NCBI RefSeq assembly: GCF_001425165.1
Contig: NZ_LMDU01000001.1
Coordinates: 1,439,554-1,503,553 of the forward strand
Length of the DNA stretch: 64,000 nucleotides
Direction: 5' to 3'
DNA from: Pelomonas sp. Root405
GTDB lineage: Bacteria; Pseudomonadota; Gammaproteobacteria; Burkholderiales; Burkholderiaceae_C
This document shows positions 15,213-23,892 of this stretch, piece after piece; the stretch's first letter is position 1, and every line of letters begins with the position of its first letter. Under the pieces are notes generated by a model that had not been told where the DNA came from, searched no databases, and saw nothing but the letters and a program-made list of their open reading frames with translations. The translations under genes and the position numbers were made by a program.

Positions 15213-18157
15213 GACAGCGCTTGGGCTATGTGCTGATCGCGCTGGCGGCCGCGCTGCTGGGCCTGGCCATGCACGCCTGGCGGGCCGATGTGCCCGTGCT
15301 GGAGCGGCCTGACCAATGGGCGCTCGACTGGCAGACGCAGTGGCGCGGTCCCCTGGCGCCCGGCACCGAGTTGCCGCTGCTGCTGGTGCGCGTGGACGAC
15401 GCCGCATTCGAGGCGCTGGGCGGCCGGGTGCCGGACCGTGGCGAGATGGCGCGCGCCGTGCGGGCGCTGCAATCCGGCGGGGCGCGCGCCGTCGCGCTGG
15501 ACATCCTGCTGCTGCCGGGCGGCGGCACACCCGAAGGCAGCGCCGCGCTGGCCGCCGCGATGAAAGCCTGTGCCTGCGCCGTCATTCCCTTCTCGCTGCC
15601 CGATGACGGTCATCCCGCCGCCGCTGCGCCGGCAGCCGTACTCGCCCAGGCCCTGCTGCGCCATGACGACGAGGCGGCCCTTGCACGCAGCGAGAGCCAC
15701 TATCGGCCGCACCGCCTGGTCGCGCCCGAGCCCGTGCTGGCCGAGGCGGCTGCGGCGCTGGGCCACATCAGCGTGCGCCCCGAGGCCGACGGCAGCATGC
15801 GCCGCGACCTGCCGCTGCTGCGGCTTGACGGCGAGGTCTACCCGTCGATGCCGCTGCGCCTGGCCGCCTTCGCGCTGCAGGCAGATTGGCGCCAGGCCCA
15901 CGCCCGCTTCGGCGCGGAGTTCAGTGTCGGCAGCGCGCTGCGCGTTCAACTGGATGAGCTGTCCCGCCTGGGCGTCAACTACTACGGCCCGGGTGGGCCG
16001 CTCAGCAGCTTCGACAGCGTCGGCTTTGCCGAGCTGCTGGCGGGCGGCGTCGACCCGGCGCGGCTGCGGGGCCGCATCGCGGTGATCGGCGTGTCGGCGC
16101 TGGCTGCCGGCGACCAGGTGCCCACGCCTTTCGACGCCCGCCTGCCCGGCATGGAGCGCATTGCCACCGTCACCGACAACCTGCTGACCGGCCGCAGCCT
16201 GGTGCGCCCGGCCTGGGGTGGCGCGACCGAGCTGGCCGCCGTCCTGCTGCTGCCGCTGATTGCCGTGGCCTTGCTCGCGCGCCGGCCGCTGGGCATTGCG
16301 TTGGGCGCCATCGGGCTGGGTGTGGTGGCCCTGCTCGTGGGCGTGCAATGGGCCTTCGAGACCCACTACCTGGTCTTCTCGCTGGCGCCGCCGCTGCTGG
16401 CCCTGGCCGCCGCTACGCTGGGCGCGAGCGCGCTGCGCGCGGGCATCGAGCAGGCCCAGCGCCGCGAGGCTGCGCGCCGCCTGGCCGACAGTGAGCAGCG
16501 CTATGCGTTGGCGGCCCAGGGCGCCAACGACGGCCTGTGGGACTGGGACCTGCTGACGGGCGAGGTCTATTACTCGCCGCGCTGGCTGGCGCTGATGGGC
16601 CTGTCGGCCACCGAGACCGGCCACGCCATCCAGGCCTGGACGCAGCCTTTGGAGCCCGCCGCTCGCGACGCCTTCGATGTCGAACTGCAGGCCCATCTTG
16701 ACGGCAAGAGCCTGCAGTTCCATCACGTGCTGCATTTCAACCAGGGCGGGCAGGAGCGCTGGCTGCTGGCGCGCGGCCTGGCGGTGCGTGAAGGCGGCAG
16801 GCCGGTGCGCATGGCCGGATCGCTCACCGACATCTCGGAGAGCCAGCGCCTGCAGCGCCAGATCAGCTTCGACGCGCTGCATGACCGCCTCACCGGCGTG
16901 GCGAATCGCGTGCTGTTCCGCGAGCAGCTGACGCAGCTGTTGAGCGGCGTGCCGGCGCCCGAGACCGGCCTGCTGCTGCTGGGCCTGGACGGCTTTCGAG
17001 CGCTCAACGAGACGCATGGTCCCGTCGTCGGGGACACGGTGCTGGCCGAGCTGGGCGCCCGCTTGAGGTCGGCCTTTGGCGCGCGTCATCTCGTGGCCCG
17101 CATGGGGCCGGATCAGTTCGCCTTGCTGCTGGCCGGCGGTGACAACGCCGCCGAGCTGGCCCGCCGTGTGCGGGCGCTGCTGCAGTCGCCCTTCAATGTG
17201 GCCACGCCGATGCTGCAGCTCACGGCCGGCATCGCCTGGGCGCAGCGCCGCCACGGCCCCATGACGGCCGACGAGCTGATGGCCGCGGCCGAAGGTGCGC
17301 TCGCCCGTGCCAAGGCGGACGGCACAGGGCAGACGCATGAGTTCGACCCGGCCGAGCAGCTCGTCGAGCAGTCGCGCCGCTGGCTGCGCGACGCCATCGA
17401 CGCGGCGCTGGCCAGCGGCACGCAATTCGAACTGCACTACCAGCCCTTCGTGCGCCTGTCGGATCGCGCGCTGCTGGGCTTCGAGGCGCTAATCCGCTGG
17501 CGCCACCCGGAGCGCGGCGTCATCATGCCGGGCGACTTCATACCGGTGGCCGAGGCCAGCGGCCAGATCTCGGCGATAGGCCGCTGGGCGCTGCTGGAGG
17601 CTGCCGCTCAGTTGAGGCGTTGGCAGCCGCTGGGCTTCACCGGCGAGGTGGCGGTCAACCTGTCCGGCGTGCAGCTGGAGCGCGACCTGGAACTGCTGGC
17701 CGACGCGCGCGCCACGCTGGCCGCGCTCGGCGATGTGCCGACCCATCGAATCAAGCTCGAAGTGACCGAGAGCATGGCCATGGCCAATCCCCAGCGCAGC
17801 GCCGAGGTGCTGCGGGAGCTGGCGCGCATGGGCTTCAAGCTCAGCATCGACGACTTCGGCACGGGCTATTCGTCGCTGGCGTATCTGCACCGTTTCCCGT
17901 TCGACACGCTCAAGGTCGACCGCAGCTTTGTCGTGCGCCTGGCCGCGGGCCGCGAGGCCCAGGAGATCGTCCGCACCATCGTCGGCCTGGGCGCGGCACT
18001 GGGCAAGCAGACGCTGGCCGAAGGCATCGAGGACGAGAAGCAGGCCGCGCTGCTGGAGCAGCTGGGCGTGCAGGTGGGGCAGGGTTGGCTGTTTGCAAAG
18101 GCGCTGCCGGAAGCCGAGGCGACGAACGTCATCCACAGCCAGCCGTGGCGGCGCTAG
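15209..18157 (+). CDS. CHASE2-PAS-GGDEF-EAL signalling protein (c-di-GMP phosphodiesterase likely)
   Basis: 982 residues if translation starts at the TTG at 15209, which overlaps the FecR stop (TTGA) and immediately precedes the first membrane helix (LGYVLIALAAALLGLAM). Order: membrane helix, periplasmic CHASE2 domain (about 30-325), three membrane helices (about 335-405), PAS (about 430-555), GGDEF (about 565-715), EAL (about 735-975). The GGDEF motif reads GPDQF near residue 633, so cyclase activity is doubtful. The EAL domain keeps FEALIRWRHP, TESMAM and IDDFGTGYSS, so c-di-GMP hydrolysis is likely. The start codon is the weakest part of the call. Confidence 0.88.
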   Translation: MRQRLGYVLIALAAALLGLAMHAWRADVPVLERPDQWALDWQTQWRGPLAPGTELPLLLVRVDDAAFEALGGRVPDRGEMARAVRALQSGGARAVALDILLLPGGGTPEGSAALAAAMKACACAVIPFSLPDDGHPAAAAPAAVLAQALLRHDDEAALARSESHYRPHRLVAPEPVLAEAAAALGHISVRPEADGSMRRDLPLLRLDGEVYPSMPLRLAAFALQADWRQAHARFGAEFSVGSALRVQLDELSRLGVNYYGPGGPLSSFDSVGFAELLAGGVDPARLRGRIAVIGVSALAAGDQVPTPFDARLPGMERIATVTDNLLTGRSLVRPAWGGATELAAVLLLPLIAVALLARRPLGIALGAIGLGVVALLVGVQWAFETHYLVFSLAPPLLALAAATLGASALRAGIEQAQRREAARRLADSEQRYALAAQGANDGLWDWDLLTGEVYYSPRWLALMGLSATETGHAIQAWTQPLEPAARDAFDVELQAHLDGKSLQFHHVLHFNQGGQERWLLARGLAVREGGRPVRMAGSLTDISESQRLQRQISFDALHDRLTGVANRVLFREQLTQLLSGVPAPETGLLLLGLDGFRALNETHGPVVGDTVLAELGARLRSAFGARHLVARMGPDQFALLLAGGDNAAELARRVRALLQSPFNVATPMLQLTAGIAWAQRRHGPMTADELMAAAEGALARAKADGTGQTHEFDPAEQLVEQSRRWLRDAIDAALASGTQFELHYQPFVRLSDRALLGFEALIRWRHPERGVIMPGDFIPVAEASGQISAIGRWALLEAAAQLRRWQPLGFTGEVAVNLSGVQLERDLELLADARATLAALGDVPTHRIKLEVTESMAMANPQRSAEVLRELARMGFKLSIDDFGTGYSSLAYLHRFPFDTLKVDRSFVVRLAAGREAQEIVRTIVGLGAALGKQTLAEGIEDEKQAALLEQLGVQVGQGWLFAKALPEAEATNVIHSQPWRR

Positions 18158-18264
18158 GTCGCGGCCTTCTCCCACACGGCGGCGCGGTTCTCGCGGCTAC
18201 ATTCCATCGTTGGGCGCCTCCCGGTGCCCTGCTGAGATGGCCGTGAGGCCAGCATGGGAACCCT

Positions 18265-19137
18265 ATGAAGCAGAACAGTGCGGCCGTCGAAACGCTGCTG
18301 GCGCAACATCGTGAACAGGTGCTTGCGGAGTGGCAATCCGAACTGGCGGTCGCGAGCGGGGGGCGGGCGTCGAACACCGACGTGCAGGGCACCGCGCAGC
18401 TGCTGGAGGCCCTGCTGGCTGGCCTGCGGGCCAATGGCCGCATCGACGATTTCAACGACAGGGTCTGGGAAGCCGGCCGTGAGTTGCTGGCCAGCCTGTC
18501 GCGCTCGCGCGCCGCGCAGGGCTCCACGGCGGCGGACACCAGCCGCTTCGTGCTGGCCTTGAAGAAGCCGCTGTTCTCGGGCCTGCAGCGCATGCTCGGC
18601 AACGATCCCGCGGCGCTGCTGAGCGCGGTGTGGGACGTGTCGACGCTGATCGACAGCATGGCTCAATTCACGGTGACGGCCTACCAGCGCACCCGCGAGG
18701 AAATCATTGCCCGCCAGCAGCAGGAGCTGCTGGAGCTGTCGACCCCGGTCATCAAGCTGTGGGACGGTGTGCTGGCGGTGCCCATGATCGGCACGCTGGA
18801 CAGCGGCCGCACGCAGCTGGTGATGGAAGCGCTGTTGCAGCGCATCGTCGACACCGGCTCGACCATCGCCATCATCGACATCACCGGTGTGCCCACCGTG
18901 GACACGCTGGTCGCCCAGCATCTGCTCAAGACCGTGACGGCGATTCGCCTGATGGGCGCCGAGTGCATCATCAGCGGCATCCGCCCGCAGATCGCGCAGA
19001 CCATCGTCCACCTCGGCATCGACCTGGAGGGCGTCATCACGAAGGCAACTCTCGCCGATGCGCTGGCCGTGGCCATGAAGCGCGCCGGCTTCGTCGTCAG
19101 CCGCGGCAAGCCGGCAGCGGCGCTGCCGGCGGCCTGA
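18265..19137 (+). CDS. rsbR: RsbR-family stressosome sensor protein
   Basis: 290 residues. N-terminal all-helical sensor domain of the RsbR type (about 1-150) and C-terminal STAS domain (about 165-280). Both phosphorylatable Thr positions known from B. subtilis RsbRA appear conserved: T214 in GVPTVDTLVAQ and T246 in RPQIAQTIVHLGI. RsbR and RsbS build the stressosome shell that holds the kinase RsbT. First gene of a co-directional eight-gene run; only 1 base separates it from rsbS. The 107-base gap before it is the probable promoter region. Confidence 0.92.
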   Translation: MKQNSAAVETLLAQHREQVLAEWQSELAVASGGRASNTDVQGTAQLLEALLAGLRANGRIDDFNDRVWEAGRELLASLSRSRAAQGSTAADTSRFVLALKKPLFSGLQRMLGNDPAALLSAVWDVSTLIDSMAQFTVTAYQRTREEIIARQQQELLELSTPVIKLWDGVLAVPMIGTLDSGRTQLVMEALLQRIVDTGSTIAIIDITGVPTVDTLVAQHLLKTVTAIRLMGAECIISGIRPQIAQTIVHLGIDLEGVITKATLADALAVAMKRAGFVVSRGKPAAALPAA

Positions 19138-19138
19138 C

Positions 19139-19528
19139 ATGGACCGCATCCCCATCCTCCAGATCGGCCGGCGCCTGCTGGTCACGATCCAGATCGACCT
19201 GATGGACCAGACCGCGCTGGCGCTGCAGGACGACCTGGCCGCCAAGATCGAACGCAGCGGCGCCACCGGCGTGCTGATCGACATCTCCGCGCTCGAGATC
19301 GTCGATTCCTTCATCGGCCGCATGCTGGTCAATATCTCCGGCATCGCCAACGTGCTGGGCGCGACTTCGGTCGTGGTGGGCATGCAGCCGGCCGTGGCGA
19401 TCACGCTGGTGGAACTCGGGCTGTCGCTGGACGGCGTGCGCACGGCGCTCAATGTCGAGCGTGGCCTGGAACTGCTCAGCCGGGCAAACGCGGAGCAGTC
19501 AGATGACGACAGATCCGACTGGCGATGA
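19139..19528 (+). CDS. rsbS: RsbS-family stressosome scaffold (STAS)
   Basis: 129 residues, a lone STAS domain. The phosphorylatable Ser of RsbS (Ser59 in B. subtilis) is present as S57 in LEIVDSFIGRM. RsbS binds and restrains RsbT until phosphorylated. The C-terminal tail is Asp/Ser-rich. Its end overlaps rsbT by 26 bases, so the two are translationally coupled, as in other stressosome operons. Confidence 0.92.
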   Translation: MDRIPILQIGRRLLVTIQIDLMDQTALALQDDLAAKIERSGATGVLIDISALEIVDSFIGRMLVNISGIANVLGATSVVVGMQPAVAITLVELGLSLDGVRTALNVERGLELLSRANAEQSDDDRSDWR

Positions 19529-19916
19529 AGGCACGGCGCCCGTGCGCAGCGAGACAGATGTCGTCCTCAGCCGGCAACTGGTACGCAAGCTGACGCAACA
19601 GATCAATTTCTCGCTGGTCGACCAGACCAAGATGATCACGGCGGCCAGTGAGCTGTCGCGCAACATGCTGATTTATGGCGGTGGTGGTGACATGCGCTGG
19701 ACGCTGCACCGCGACGGGCTGCGTGCCGGCCTGACGCTGTCCTTCATCGACAACGGCCCGGGCATTCCCGACCTGGAGCTGGCGATGAAGGACGGCTGGA
19801 CGTCCGGCAACGGCATGGGCAAAGGGCTGTCGGGCAGCAAGCGGCTGGTCAACGAGTTCGAGCTGGTCTCGGCCGTCGGCCAGGGCACCCGCGTGACCAT
19901 CACGCGCTGGAAGTAG
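19503..19916 (+). CDS. rsbT: RsbT-family serine/threonine kinase (switch kinase)
   Basis: 137 residues from the ATG at 19503. GHKL ATPase with the N box (AASELSRNMLIYGGGG), G1 (FIDNGPGIPDLELAM) and G2 (GNGMGKGLSGSKRLVNEFEL), which closely follows the RsbT pattern, including the DGW-TSG segment. Expected to phosphorylate RsbR and RsbS and, when released, to activate a downstream partner. The usual partner RsbU and the sigma-B genes are not present here; the phosphatase and kinases that follow are candidate targets. Confidence 0.92.
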   Translation: MTTDPTGDEGTAPVRSETDVVLSRQLVRKLTQQINFSLVDQTKMITAASELSRNMLIYGGGGDMRWTLHRDGLRAGLTLSFIDNGPGIPDLELAMKDGWTSGNGMGKGLSGSKRLVNEFELVSAVGQGTRVTITRWK

Positions 19917-19923
19917 GCGGCCG

Positions 19924-20913
19924 ATGCGCCCTTACCAACGCTTTCCTGTCGAGGATGCGAGCCAGGTCGGCGCGGTGCGCCGCGCGGCGCAGGCGCTGGC
20001 GGTCGAGCTCGGCTTCGACGAAGCCGCCGCCGGGCGCCTGGCGCTGGGCGTCACCGAGCTCGGCACCAACCTCGTCCGCCATGCCGGAGGCGGCGCCCTG
20101 CTGCTGGGCATCGATGGCGCAGCCATCGAGCTGCTGTCACTCGACACCGGCCCGGGCATGGACCTGGACCGCTGCCTGCAGGACGGCTTCTCGACTGGCG
20201 GCTCCGCCGGCACCGGGCTGGGCGCGGTCAGGCGCATCGCCAACCGGTTCTCGGCCTTCTCGCTGCCGCAGCGCGGCGCTGTCATCTCGGCGCGTTTCGA
20301 AGCCGCCGCGGGGCCTGTTGCGGCATCGCCCAGCGGCTTCACGGTCGCCGGCATCACCTTGCCGGCACCGGGTGAGCAGGTCTCGGGCGACGGCTGGGGC
20401 CTGCGCGTCAGCGACGGGCGCGCCATGCTGATGATGGCGGATGGACTGGGACATGGCCCGGAGGCCGCCAAGGCCTCGGACACGGCCCTGCACCTCTTCC
20501 AGGCCTCCGCCTTCAACGGCCCCGCGGCTGTGCTGGAGGATGCGCATGTCCCGATGCGCACCACCCGCGGTGCAGCCGTGGCCGTTGCGGCCATCGAGCC
20601 CACGCTGGATCGCTTGACCTTTGCCGGCGCCGGCAACATCGCCGGCCGGCTGATCTCGGGCGTCAGTGATCGCAGCCTGATGTCGCAACCGGGCACCCTC
20701 GGCCTGCAGATCCGACGGCTGCAGGACAGCAGCTATGACTGGCCCGAGCACGCCATCCTGGTGATGCATTCGGACGGCATCATTTCGCGCTGGAGCCTGG
20801 CCGACGCGGCCGGGCTGCTGCGCTGCGAACCCATGGTGATTGCGGGCTGGATCATCCGGGATCATTGCCGTGGCCGCGACGACGCCACGGTCGTCGTGAT
20901 CCGGCGCCACTGA
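19924..20913 (+). CDS. fused RsbT/RsbW-like ATPase and SpoIIE/RsbX-like phosphatase
   Basis: 329 residues. N-terminal GHKL ATPase domain (about 1-130) with VTELGTNLVRHAGGGA, DTGPGMDLDRCLQDGF and GTGLGAVRRIANRF; C-terminal PP2C-like SpoIIE domain (about 150-329) with metal-binding DGLGHGPEA and HSDGIISRW and a final DDATVVVIRR. In B. subtilis the matching gene, rsbX, encodes only the phosphatase that resets RsbR/RsbS. Here an extra kinase-like domain could antagonise RsbT or bind its targets (inference). Only 7 bases follow rsbT. Confidence 0.88.
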   Translation: MRPYQRFPVEDASQVGAVRRAAQALAVELGFDEAAAGRLALGVTELGTNLVRHAGGGALLLGIDGAAIELLSLDTGPGMDLDRCLQDGFSTGGSAGTGLGAVRRIANRFSAFSLPQRGAVISARFEAAAGPVAASPSGFTVAGITLPAPGEQVSGDGWGLRVSDGRAMLMMADGLGHGPEAAKASDTALHLFQASAFNGPAAVLEDAHVPMRTTRGAAVAVAAIEPTLDRLTFAGAGNIAGRLISGVSDRSLMSQPGTLGLQIRRLQDSSYDWPEHAILVMHSDGIISRWSLADAAGLLRCEPMVIAGWIIRDHCRGRDDATVVVIRRH

Positions 20914-20927
20914 TGCGCGGAGCCAAC

Positions 20928-21806
20928 ATGCATGAACAACCAGCCATCGACGTGCCGGCGCTGCAGGTGGCGCTGGCCGACGCGCGGCAACAGCTCGGCC
21001 AGCTGCAGCAGGAGCTTGAGGAGACCAATGGCGGCGTGCTGGCCCTGTACGCCGAGCTCGACACCCAGGCCCAGCAACTGCGCCAGGCGACCGAGCTGAA
21101 GAGCCGCTTCCTGGCCTATATGAGCCATGAGTTCCGCACGCCGATTTCGTCCATCCGCAGCCTGACGCGGTTGTTGCTGGACCGCGTGGACGGGCCGCTG
21201 ACCGAGGAGCAGGAAAAGCAGGTCAATTTCATCCGCACCACCGCCGAGGAGTTCGCCGAGATGGTCAACGACCTGCTCGACCTGGCCAAGGTCGAGGCCG
21301 GGCGCATCGATGTGTCGCCGGCGTGGTTCGAGCTGGTCGACCTGTTCAGTGCGCTGCGCGGCATGTTCAAGCCGGTGCTCGTCACGCCCGACGTACAGCT
21401 GATCTTCGAAGAACCGCAGGGCACGGCGCAGCTCTTCACCGACGACACCAAGCTCGCGCAGATCCTGCGCAACTTCATCTCCAACGCGCTGAAGTTCACC
21501 ACCGAGGGCGAGATTCGTGTGTCCGCCGTGCAGCAGGGCGACGTCATGGTCTTCTCGGTCACCGACACCGGCATGGGCATCGCGCCGGAGTTCCACTCCA
21601 CCATCTTTCAGGACTTCTCCCAGCTCGATTCGCCCATCCAGAAGCGCCTGCGCGGCACCGGCCTGGGCCTGTCGCTCAGCAAGCGGCTGGCCGAGCTGCT
21701 CGGCGGCAGCATCGCGCTGCAGAGCGCGGCCGGCGTCGGGTCGACCTTCTCCGTCACGGTGCCGCTGCGGCTGGAGAAGCCGGCAGGCGGCGGGACGCCG
21801 GCATGA
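20928..21806 (+). CDS. soluble histidine kinase
   Basis: 292 residues from the ATG at 20928 (GGAG 5 bases upstream); an ATG at 20913 overlapping the previous stop is possible. N-terminal coiled coil rich in Gln/Glu/Leu, then HisKA with H67 in YMSHEFRTPISSIRSL, and HATPase with NFISNALKFT, TDTGMGIAPEF and GTGLGLSLSKRLAELLGG. No membrane helix or sensor domain, so input must come from a partner, plausibly RsbT or the phosphatase encoded upstream. Overlaps the next gene by ATGA. Confidence 0.9.
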   Translation: MHEQPAIDVPALQVALADARQQLGQLQQELEETNGGVLALYAELDTQAQQLRQATELKSRFLAYMSHEFRTPISSIRSLTRLLLDRVDGPLTEEQEKQVNFIRTTAEEFAEMVNDLLDLAKVEAGRIDVSPAWFELVDLFSALRGMFKPVLVTPDVQLIFEEPQGTAQLFTDDTKLAQILRNFISNALKFTTEGEIRVSAVQQGDVMVFSVTDTGMGIAPEFHSTIFQDFSQLDSPIQKRLRGTGLGLSLSKRLAELLGGSIALQSAAGVGSTFSVTVPLRLEKPAGGGTPA

Positions 21807-23794
21807 ACGGCCGACCGCCATCCGGCACTTCGGGTCCGGGCGCCCGCAAGCTGGACCGCTCGCGGCACCGGCTGCTGGTGGTCAATGACGACCCGGTGGC
21901 GCGCTATGCCACCGTGCGGCAGCTGCAGTCGGCGGGCTTCCCCACCGTCGAGGCGGCCACCGGCGCCGAGGCCTTGGCCCTGGCCGACGAGAGCCTGTCG
22001 GCGGTGGTGCTCGACATCCACCTGCCCGACATCGACGGCCTGGAGGTCTGCCGCCGCCTGCGCCGCCAGCAGGCGACGTTCAAGCTGCCCGTCATCCACC
22101 TCACCGCGGCCTACCTGACGGACGAGGACAAGGTGCGCGGGCTGGACTCCGGGGCCGACGCCTACCTGACCCATCCGGTCGAGCCCGCCGTGATGGTCTC
22201 GACCATCCAGGCCCTGGTGCGCACGCGCGAGGCCGAAGACGCCATGCGCTTGAGCGAGGCCAAGTTCCGCGCCACCTTCGAGTGTGCGCCGGGCGGCATC
22301 GGCCTGGTCGACATCACCGACGGCAAGTTGCTGGACGTGAACCCGGCCATGCTGGCCCTGCTGGGGCGCGAGCGCCATGAGGTCGTGGGCCACTCGCTGC
22401 AGCGGCTGGCCGCGCCCGCCGATGCCGAGGCGGCTGCCACCTTCATGAGCAGCCTGGCCGCTGAAAGCGCCTATGCAGAGTTCCGCCTGCTGCGGCCCGA
22501 CGGCAGGCTGATTCCTTCGGAATGGACGTCTGCCACCCACATCGAGCCGGGTATCGCCATGCTGGTGGCCACCGACATCTCGCAGCGCCTGCTGCTCGCC
22601 AAGCAGCGCCAGGAGCTGCTTGACCGGGAACGCAGCGCGCGGGGCACCGCGGAGCGCCACAGCCGGCTCAAGGACGACCTCATCGCCGTGCTGTCGCACG
22701 AATTGCGCACGCCGTTGAACATCATCCTGAACTGGGCGCAGATGCTGCAAAGGCGCAGCCGGCCCGAGCTGCTTGAGCGCGGCCTGGCCGCCATCGAGCG
22801 CAATGCCGTGCTGCAGGCGCGCCTGATTTCCGACATCCTCGACATGTCGCGGCTCAACCTCGGCAAGCTGCCGCTCAAGCTCGAATGGGTCACCGTCGGC
22901 AGCATCTTCGCAGCGGCGGCCACCGCGGCACAGCCGCTGCTGGAGCGCAGCGGCCACCACCTGCGCCTGGACACCGAGCGCGAGGATTTCAAGATCTACG
23001 CCGACGAGTCGCGCATGCAGCAGGTGCTGTGGAACCTGATGGGCAATGCGATCAAGTTCTCGCCGGCCGGCAGCGAGATCACGCTGAGCTTGAGGGTCCA
23101 CGACGGCGGCGTCACCATGGCTGTCAAGGACCAGGGGCAAGGCATCGCTGCCGACTTCCTGCCCTTCGTGTTCGAGCGCTTCGCGCAGAGCGACGTGGCC
23201 AGCAACCGCCAGCACGGCGGCCTGGGTCTGGGCTTGGCCATCGTCAAGAACCTTGTCGAGTCGCATGGCGGCCATGTCTCGGTCACCAGCCCGGGCCTCG
23301 GCCAGGGCGCGCAGTTCAGCCTGTGGCTGCCCGGCGAGCCGTTGCTGGCGGCGCCGGGCGAGCCGGGCGAGGCCAGCAGCTTCGGTGCGCTGGCCGGCGC
23401 GCCGTCGACGCTGTTTGCGGGGCTGCGTGTCCTGCTGGTGGAGGACGACCCCGATGCCGGCGCCATGCTGTCGATGATCCTCAGCGAGCAGGGCGTGAAG
23501 GTCCATCTCGACACGTCGGTGGACGCGGCGCTGCAAAGCCTGGCGACCGGCAGCTTTGACCTGCTGATCAGCGACATCGGCATGCCTGGCCGCGATGGTT
23601 ACGAGCTGATCCGCGAACTGCGGCAGCGCGAGGGCGCCGGTCCCGCCATGCCCGCCATCGCGCTCACGGCCTTCTCGCGCGATGCCGACCGGGCCAGCGC
23701 CATCGAGGCGGGCTTCAACGTCCATCTCGGCAAGCCGCTGCGCCCGCAGCGGCTGCTCTCCGAAGTGCTGGAGCTGGTCAACGCGGCACGCTGA
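21803..23794 (+). CDS. hybrid histidine kinase, REC-PAS-HisKA-HATPase-REC
   Basis: 663 residues. N-terminal receiver (acceptor D71 in VVLDIHLPD), PAS domain (about 150-265), HisKA with H299 in VLSHELRTPLNIIL, HATPase with MGNAIKFSP, KDQGQGI and GGLGLGLAIVKNLV, and a C-terminal receiver (D591 in LISDIGMPG, switch Lys in LGKPLRPQ). No membrane helices. The two receivers suggest that it takes phosphate from the kinase encoded just upstream and passes it on. Starts within the stop of that kinase gene. No separate output regulator follows directly. Confidence 0.92.
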   Translation: MNGRPPSGTSGPGARKLDRSRHRLLVVNDDPVARYATVRQLQSAGFPTVEAATGAEALALADESLSAVVLDIHLPDIDGLEVCRRLRRQQATFKLPVIHLTAAYLTDEDKVRGLDSGADAYLTHPVEPAVMVSTIQALVRTREAEDAMRLSEAKFRATFECAPGGIGLVDITDGKLLDVNPAMLALLGRERHEVVGHSLQRLAAPADAEAAATFMSSLAAESAYAEFRLLRPDGRLIPSEWTSATHIEPGIAMLVATDISQRLLLAKQRQELLDRERSARGTAERHSRLKDDLIAVLSHELRTPLNIILNWAQMLQRRSRPELLERGLAAIERNAVLQARLISDILDMSRLNLGKLPLKLEWVTVGSIFAAAATAAQPLLERSGHHLRLDTEREDFKIYADESRMQQVLWNLMGNAIKFSPAGSEITLSLRVHDGGVTMAVKDQGQGIAADFLPFVFERFAQSDVASNRQHGGLGLGLAIVKNLVESHGGHVSVTSPGLGQGAQFSLWLPGEPLLAAPGEPGEASSFGALAGAPSTLFAGLRVLLVEDDPDAGAMLSMILSEQGVKVHLDTSVDAALQSLATGSFDLLISDIGMPGRDGYELIRELRQREGAGPAMPAIALTAFSRDADRASAIEAGFNVHLGKPLRPQRLLSEVLELVNAAR

Positions 23795-23892
23795 CTGAGG
23801 CTGTTAGGCCCGTTTCTAGCTTTCGTCCTACACATTTTGTGACCGGCATCAAGCAGCATGTCGCCGTGGCAAATCTTGGATTTGGAGATCCC

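Noticed and set aside
21608..23725. 705-codon frame opposite the hybrid kinase
   Set aside because: No recognisable domain and biased composition; the plus strand encodes complete receiver, PAS and kinase domains.
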